Below are positions 19,657-23,613 of a DNA stretch of 23,613 nucleotides, piece after piece. Numbering within the stretch: the stretch's first letter is position 1; each line of letters opens with the position of its first letter. The translations under genes and the position numbers were made by a program. The notes beneath the pieces were generated by a model, which worked only from the letters and a program-made list of their open reading frames with translations, ran no database searches and was not told the DNA's origin. The stretch is from a virus. The stretch covers positions 1 through 23,613 of the IMG/VR virus record IMGVR_UViG_3300036832_000728. The stretch is one strand, 5' to 3'.

Positions 19657-20280
19657 CTAGCTATCGAACCGAGCGTAACGGTCGCCAAGCATCCAACCGC
19701 GTACGACGTCGAGGTTGGGCGTTGCGGTCGGCTCACCGGGCGCCGCCGGTGAATCACTGGCGCGGACGGCGAGCACGTTGGCGCCCATGTAGGCCGGGTC
19801 CGGCGTCATGGCGATATGGCCCAACCAAAGTTTGTTGAGGCGGCGCCGCGAGCGTGTCTCCCAAACCTCACCACCCGGCATCGGGAGGAACCCGGCGGAG
19901 GCGTCAAGGATTTCCTCGTCGGCCAGTTGCAAGGTCTCATCACCGAGCGGCGTTTGCGCGATCCGCAACTCCGCGATCAGTCCCTCCGACCGGGACGGAT
20001 GGAACGCAACGGCGCGGCCGACGGTGCGCGTCAAGTCGTGGTCACGGTTGACGCGGACACGGTTCGCGCGCCGCTCAATCCCGGCGAACGCACCCGCCGA
20101 GCAAATCTCGGTGACCATCCGGTCGCCATGGGCAACGAGCGCGGGTTCCTCGTAGGGCATCACCACCAACTCGATTGTCCGGTTGGGAAACGAAACGCCT
20201 AGTTGGGTGGCCGCCCGGAACTCCAACACGCCCTTGGGCGGCGCCTCGATGGCCGTCGCCTCCTGTTCTGTTTCGCTCAT
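19657..20280 (-). CDS. Prohead serine protease (HK97-type, S78)
   Basis: 207 aa. The catalytic pattern of caudoviral prohead proteases is present: NRDHDLTRTVGRAV with His81, and LDASAGF with Ser128; the third residue is not obvious. Residues about 31-41 (FPNRTIELVVMPYEEP) and GDRMVTEICSAGAF are also typical of the family. It cuts the capsid delta domain during head maturation; the substrate is the 400-aa capsid protein encoded next. No scaffold is fused, consistent with the delta domain in the capsid protein. Its start overlaps the portal stop as ATGA, so translation is coupled. The C-terminal 30 residues are Pro/Ala-rich. Confidence 0.9.
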   Translation of the reverse strand: MSETEQEATAIEAPPKGVLEFRAATQLGVSFPNRTIELVVMPYEEPALVAHGDRMVTEICSAGAFAGIERRANRVRVNRDHDLTRTVGRAVAFHPSRSEGLIAELRIAQTPLGDETLQLADEEILDASAGFLPMPGGEVWETRSRRRLNKLWLGHIAMTPDPAYMGANVLAVRASDSPAAPGEPTATPNLDVVRGWMLGDRYARFDS

Positions 20281-21563
20281 CGGAGCACCCCCGCCGAGAC
20301 GTCGTTAGGTGTGGAATTGGTGAGCCGTTCCGAGGCCCGTATCTCCGCCACGGTGAGCGCGGTCTCGCCGTTCGGGTCCTGGATACCGTGCAATATTTGT
20401 GCGGTCTGCGCGCGCTCCAACGGGTCCGGTTCCACGTAGGCGTCGCGGTTGATCTCGACGCGGGTGCCGCGCGGGACCAGCCACCCGGACAACGCGGACA
20501 TGACCATTTGCGCCTTTGGCCGCAACCCGGCCCGCCAGTGGTAGTCGTAAATATTGATGAGGTTTTTGTAGGTCATGGAGTCCGCGCCCGAGGGCAACCC
20601 GACGAGGAACGGCGGCACCCCGAGCGCGACGGCGATCCGGGCCTCGTTGAACGTGGCCAGGTCATGTAGCGCCATGTCCTTCGGGTTGATGGCCACGGAT
20701 TGCCAGGTGGCGCCGCCGGAGATTACGGCGGGTTCCCCGAGGTGGGACATGCGGGCGTTGACCCATTGCGCTTGCAACGCGGCCGCTTGCGCGGCGTTCA
20801 ACTCCTCCGGGTGGGTGAGGATTGAGGACGGGATGCCGCCCGACGTGGCGAGGTTGGTGGCGTAGCGCATGAGCACACCGGCGGCGATGATCCGCGACTG
20901 CATCGCGTCCAACGGTCCCATTCCGTGCGCGTTGCCGGTCACCGAGCGGTAACGAATGTGGAGTATGTCCTCGGTCACGTCTAGGCCACCAATGGAGTAG
21001 CGGCGCGTGCCGGTCTCGTAGTCCCACTCCACACTCACCATGTAGCCGGGGACGACGTGGAAACGGGCGGGCCACCCGGTGGAGTAGTAGGCGGTGGCGA
21101 TCACGAACGCCTCGCCTAGTTGGTAGTCCCAAAACAGTTGTTTCGCGAACTCCTCCCATGAGGAGTAGAGGTCGGGCGCCGGATTGTTCAACCAGTCCGC
21201 CGGAGTGGACGGCGCGGCGTCGACCAGGTAGGGCGGCATGGACGCGAGTAGGTTGGCGTTGAGGTCCAGGCAAACCCACGCGGTGTCGACCAGGTCGCCC
21301 CACCGTCCGGAGTTCCACCCGGGCGTCGTCCAGTCGGCGGGCCACCCGGACCACGGCATCGGCCGCGAGAGTGGCGGAGGTGGCGGCGCGGCGTTGCCGG
21401 AAAAGTCGGGGACGAGGCCGGACGGGTCGCCCGGGTTGTAGGAGGGTGGCCCGACACTCCCGGGAGGAACCGCGGCCGGATCATTCGGGTTTGGCGTGAT
21501 GTCGGGCGGGCGTATCGAGCGCTCGTCCACTGGGTCAAATGCTAGTGTCCGCGCCGTGTTCAA
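20277..21563 (-). CDS. Portal protein (HK97 gp3-like)
   Basis: 428 aa from a TTG at 21561-21563 behind a GGGGGA ribosome-binding sequence; an upstream ATG at 21620 gives an odd N-terminus that overlaps the rightward 27-aa ORF in antisense, so it is not preferred. The first 65 residues are Pro-rich and poorly conserved. The core has the portal features: TAWVCLDLNANLLASMPPYLV, QLFWDYQLGEAFVIATAYY, VPGYMVSVEWDYETGTRRYSI, ILHIRYRSVTGNAHGMGPLDAM, IAVALGVPPFLVGLPSGADSMTYKN and the PDPLERAQTAQILHGIQ tail. It forms the dodecameric channel at one vertex through which DNA enters. Starts other than 21563, such as GTG at 21530, are possible. Confidence 0.9.
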   Translation of the reverse strand: MNTARTLAFDPVDERSIRPPDITPNPNDPAAVPPGSVGPPSYNPGDPSGLVPDFSGNAAPPPPPLSRPMPWSGWPADWTTPGWNSGRWGDLVDTAWVCLDLNANLLASMPPYLVDAAPSTPADWLNNPAPDLYSSWEEFAKQLFWDYQLGEAFVIATAYYSTGWPARFHVVPGYMVSVEWDYETGTRRYSIGGLDVTEDILHIRYRSVTGNAHGMGPLDAMQSRIIAAGVLMRYATNLATSGGIPSSILTHPEELNAAQAAALQAQWVNARMSHLGEPAVISGGATWQSVAINPKDMALHDLATFNEARIAVALGVPPFLVGLPSGADSMTYKNLINIYDYHWRAGLRPKAQMVMSALSGWLVPRGTRVEINRDAYVEPDPLERAQTAQILHGIQDPNGETALTVAEIRASERLTNSTPNDVSAGVLR

Positions 21564-21589
21564 CGTCCCCCGACACGGAAAGGCGCACC

Positions 21590-21673
21590 ATGACCACCTT
21601 TGAGAAAAACGGCATCGCAATCATCCTTGCGGTGGTGATTTTGATGCTCGTCTACGTCCTCGTTTTCGGCTAG
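21590..21673 (+). CDS. 27-aa membrane peptide on the opposite strand between portal and terminase
   Basis: ATG at 21590 has GGAAAGG with a 6-base spacer and the frame ends in TAG at 21671-21673. The peptide is MTTFEKNGIAIILAVVILM followed by LVYVLVFG: a short charged head and one clean hydrophobic span of about 19 residues. It runs against all surrounding late genes. The hairpin at 21760-21785 could terminate its transcript. A TGCTAGTGT extended -10-like sequence lies at 21540-21548, but no good -35 is seen. The ribosome-binding site and the clean span favour translation; size and lack of homology keep it uncertain. Confidence 0.42.
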   Translation: MTTFEKNGIAIILAVVILMLVYVLVFG

Positions 21674-21759
21674 AGGGACGCCCACCGGTCGGGCCGGATG
21701 CGACGGGTTACCTCTGTCAACGGTGAACGCCCGCCGCAACAACATGACCGACCGGTTTG

Positions 21760-21785
21760 AACGGGCGCCCTCACCGGCGCCCGTT
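21760..21785. terminator. Perfect 10-bp stem hairpin at the terminase 3' end
   Basis: AACGGGCGCC at 21760-21769 and GGCGCCCGTT at 21776-21785 form a perfect 10-bp stem with a 6-base loop. It abuts the terminase stop (21786-21788) on one side and is 87 bases after the rightward 27-aa ORF on the other. T-runs are short on both strands, so it could be a bidirectional terminator of the strong-stem type. Confidence 0.55.
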
Positions 21786-23558
21786 TCAGTAGACGGCGGG
21801 CAACCTGACCGGCCGGTGTGCGGCCGCCACCGCCCACACGGCCGCCTTGACCAAATGCGGCGCCGCGCCGCCCGCGATCCGCAACCCGCTCGCGGACCCC
21901 CGCACCCGCGCCGCCTTGATTGCGTCATCGAGCGCGAACGTCCGTTGGTCGTGAACCAACATCGCGTCGGCGGCCAGGTCACGGAACACCGCGAGCCCGT
22001 TGCGCGTGTCCGCGCCCGCGGCCGCCTTCGGCCGCGGTGAGAGGTCGGGCGGCGCCCGGTCGAGCAGGGACGCGCCCACCTGGATCGAGCGCACCTGGCG
22101 CCACTCCGCGAGCCGTTGCACATCACCCATCGCCGCATCCCAGTTTTTGCACAACCACCCGTCGACCTCGATCCGCCCGTACCGGTCACGGGAGGCCGCG
22201 GCCACCGCGGCGCCGCGCCCGAAGTCATCCTCGACCGCCACGTAAATCGGGCCGTCTGTCTCGACGTCCGCCTCCGCCAACCCGGCCCACATGCCCGCCG
22301 GTAGCAACTCCTCCAACGGCCCGCCCGCCGGTGTCAACGTGCGCGGCCATTGGTTCAACCATTGCGCCCGGAATGACGCCTCCGGGTCGGGTTCCTCCGG
22401 GTCCTCAATTTCACCGGCGCGCATCGCCTCCAACTTGCGCGCGATCAACCGCTCGCGTTGCGGCGTCCAATGCGGCGACGCCAACCGCCACCCGTCCCGG
22501 TCGTCCACCTGGAGGACACGCGGCACCGACCACTCCACGATCAGGTCACCGGCGCCGGACTCCAACGCCGTCAACGCACCCGCCCGCCGCTCCAACATCA
22601 ACGCCGTCGACAACCGGTGCGCCGTGGACACGAGCAGGAGTTGCGGTTGCAACCGCTCCGTCATGGTCGGCTCCAACCCTTCGTCCACCGAGGACGAGCG
22701 CACCTTCCAACCCTCATCGACGGCGGCCATCCCAACCGAGTAGCCGTAGACGGCCTCTTTCGCGCGAAGCATCCACCGCGACCCGTCCGGGAGGTGCTCG
22801 ATTTCCTCCTGGCCGTTCACCTCACGCACCTTGTAAAGCGCCGGTCGCGCCTTCGCCCAATAACGCGCGGGCCGTTGCACCTCCTTGCAAATCGCGATGT
22901 CCTTGCCCGTATGCATCACGTCTTGCGGTTCCCCGAACCGGACGCCTTGGTGGATGCGCCACAACATCAACTCGCGCAACAACCACGACTTGCCCAACTG
23001 GCGCGCCATGCTCAAAACCATCGCCGTCCACACAAGCGCGCCCGCGTCGTCCACCTCCAACAACCGGGTCGCAACGAGCCGTTGCCACCACCGCAACTCC
23101 CGCCCGGTGCGCGCATCCGACCACGCCACGAACTCCGCCCCGAGCGAGTCCACGGCGCGCGGGTGCGGCGCCGTCATGTAGCGCGGCCAGGTCGCGTCGG
23201 GCGGCGGAACCCGCAACGGCGCAATCCAAGGAACGTTCCACCGCTCATCGTCGGCGGCGATCCCGTCCGCCTCCGGTTCCTCCTCCTCCGCGACGGCCGC
23301 CCACCTGGAGTTCGTGACCGCGGCGCCGCGCGTGCCGCCCGCGGAGCGGTTGCAAAACGCGTGTTCCGGTCCGGAGTAGCGGGAGCGGTCACCGTCCACG
23401 TGGCCCATGTCCCACTCTTCGTTCGGCGCGATCAGTTCACCGCACCGGGCGCACCGGACGCCGCCCGCGAGCACTAGCGGCGCGTGCGCGGCCCGGATGC
23501 GTTGGTGCCGTGTGCCGTAGCCGCGATCCGCGGAGGACGTGGGCGCCCGGGCCGCCAT
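21786..23558 (-). CDS. terL: Terminase large subunit with fused N-terminal HNH nuclease domain
   Basis: 590 aa from ATG at 23556-23558. Residues about 12-75 are an HNH endonuclease domain of the phage packaging type: RGYGTRHQRIR, zinc Cys pair CARC at 36-39, WDMGH with His53, DGDRSRYSGPEH and the CNR block (His66, Cys69, Asn70). After a 30-residue acidic linker comes the packaging motor: PHPRAVDSLGAEFVAW, Walker A-like SMARQLGKS (183-191), Walker B MAAVDE (Asp281, Glu282) and coupling motif LLLVSTAH (307-314). The nuclease domain follows with VAVEDDFGRG (Asp444/Asp445) and a second acidic pair Asp544/Asp545. It cuts and pumps DNA into the head. In related phages HNH is usually a separate gene next to terminase; here one frame joins both. 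Confidence 0.92.
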   Translation of the reverse strand: MAARAPTSSADRGYGTRHQRIRAAHAPLVLAGGVRCARCGELIAPNEEWDMGHVDGDRSRYSGPEHAFCNRSAGGTRGAAVTNSRWAAVAEEEEPEADGIAADDERWNVPWIAPLRVPPPDATWPRYMTAPHPRAVDSLGAEFVAWSDARTGRELRWWQRLVATRLLEVDDAGALVWTAMVLSMARQLGKSWLLRELMLWRIHQGVRFGEPQDVMHTGKDIAICKEVQRPARYWAKARPALYKVREVNGQEEIEHLPDGSRWMLRAKEAVYGYSVGMAAVDEGWKVRSSSVDEGLEPTMTERLQPQLLLVSTAHRLSTALMLERRAGALTALESGAGDLIVEWSVPRVLQVDDRDGWRLASPHWTPQRERLIARKLEAMRAGEIEDPEEPDPEASFRAQWLNQWPRTLTPAGGPLEELLPAGMWAGLAEADVETDGPIYVAVEDDFGRGAAVAAASRDRYGRIEVDGWLCKNWDAAMGDVQRLAEWRQVRSIQVGASLLDRAPPDLSPRPKAAAGADTRNGLAVFRDLAADAMLVHDQRTFALDDAIKAARVRGSASGLRIAGGAAPHLVKAAVWAVAAAHRPVRLPAVY

Positions 23559-23613
23559 CGTGCTAACCCGCTACGCCCTCGGGCGTTTCCGCGTGAGTGG
23601 GGGAAAATCTGAC

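Noticed and set aside
21920-23317. 465-aa rightward open frame opposite the terminase
   Set aside because: Pro/Arg/Thr-rich composition without motifs; the leftward frame contains the HNH, ATPase and nuclease motifs. Shadow of codon bias.
23563-23613. 3' end of a gene upstream of terminase
   Set aside because: Two leftward frames could end here (stop TAG at 23563-23565 or at 23571-23573). With about 50 bp and no motif, neither can be assigned, although a small terminase would be expected in this place.

Overview
The window is a contiguous stretch of a temperate, tailed dsDNA phage (or prophage) with siphovirus architecture and a high-GC actinobacterial signature. This rests on the HK97-type head genes (prohead protease, HK97-like capsid, HK97-gp3-like portal), a tape-measure gene followed by tail-tip genes, a frameshifted tail-chaperone pair, a serine integrase, GTG/TTG starts, strong G/C third-position bias, and a resuscitation-promoting-factor-like (Rpf) transglycosylase. 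The host cannot be fixed to a genus from the sequence. No rRNA, tRNA, IS element or CRISPR array was seen.

Layout. (1) Positions 1-4899, leftward: a tightly overlapping operon of DNA-metabolism and accessory genes. Read 5' to 3' (right to left) it holds two small unknowns, a possible PD-(D/E)XK-like protein, a secreted Rpf-like transglycosylase, a LexA-type winged-helix protein, a SLOG/DUF2493 protein, a 36-aa membrane peptide, an unknown, a Cas4/RecB-like exonuclease, an MT-A70 adenine methyltransferase, a small unknown, a RecT-like annealing protein, and the start of a probable replication protein cut by the window edge. Most junctions are ATGA/GTGA stop-start overlaps, so translation is probably coupled. 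(2) 4900-5009: a divergent control region with a plausible rightward promoter and AAAACCC repeats. (3) 5010-7237, rightward: an unknown gene butted against a 449-aa serine integrase, then a 254-bp regulatory region with five tandem 10-bp repeats, then a small excisionase/MerR-like HTH gene. (4) 7238-7329: GC-rich convergent intergenic region. (5) 7330-23558, leftward: the late genes. Read 5' to 3' they are the large terminase with an N-terminal HNH nuclease domain fused to it, portal, protease, capsid, an AT-hook-like small protein, head-tail connectors, tail terminator-like protein, major tail protein, chaperones G and G-T, a gp10-like protein, tape measure, distal tail protein, LamG-type tail protein, a long fibre with internal repeats, two small proteins, a CHAP endolysin, and a small membrane protein (holin candidate).

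How it works together. The exonuclease and RecT form a recombination pair, and the MT-A70 enzyme may modify phage or host DNA. The integrase and nearby HTH and unknown genes form the lysogeny switch, although no classical repressor is visible. The late operon builds and packages the virion, and the lysin/membrane-protein pair ends the infection. The points most worth a second look are the HNH-TerL fusion, the helically phased 10-bp repeat array, the chaperone frameshift without an obvious canonical slippery heptamer, the hairpin placed just before the capsid gene, and a 27-aa membrane ORF running against the late operon between terminase and portal.
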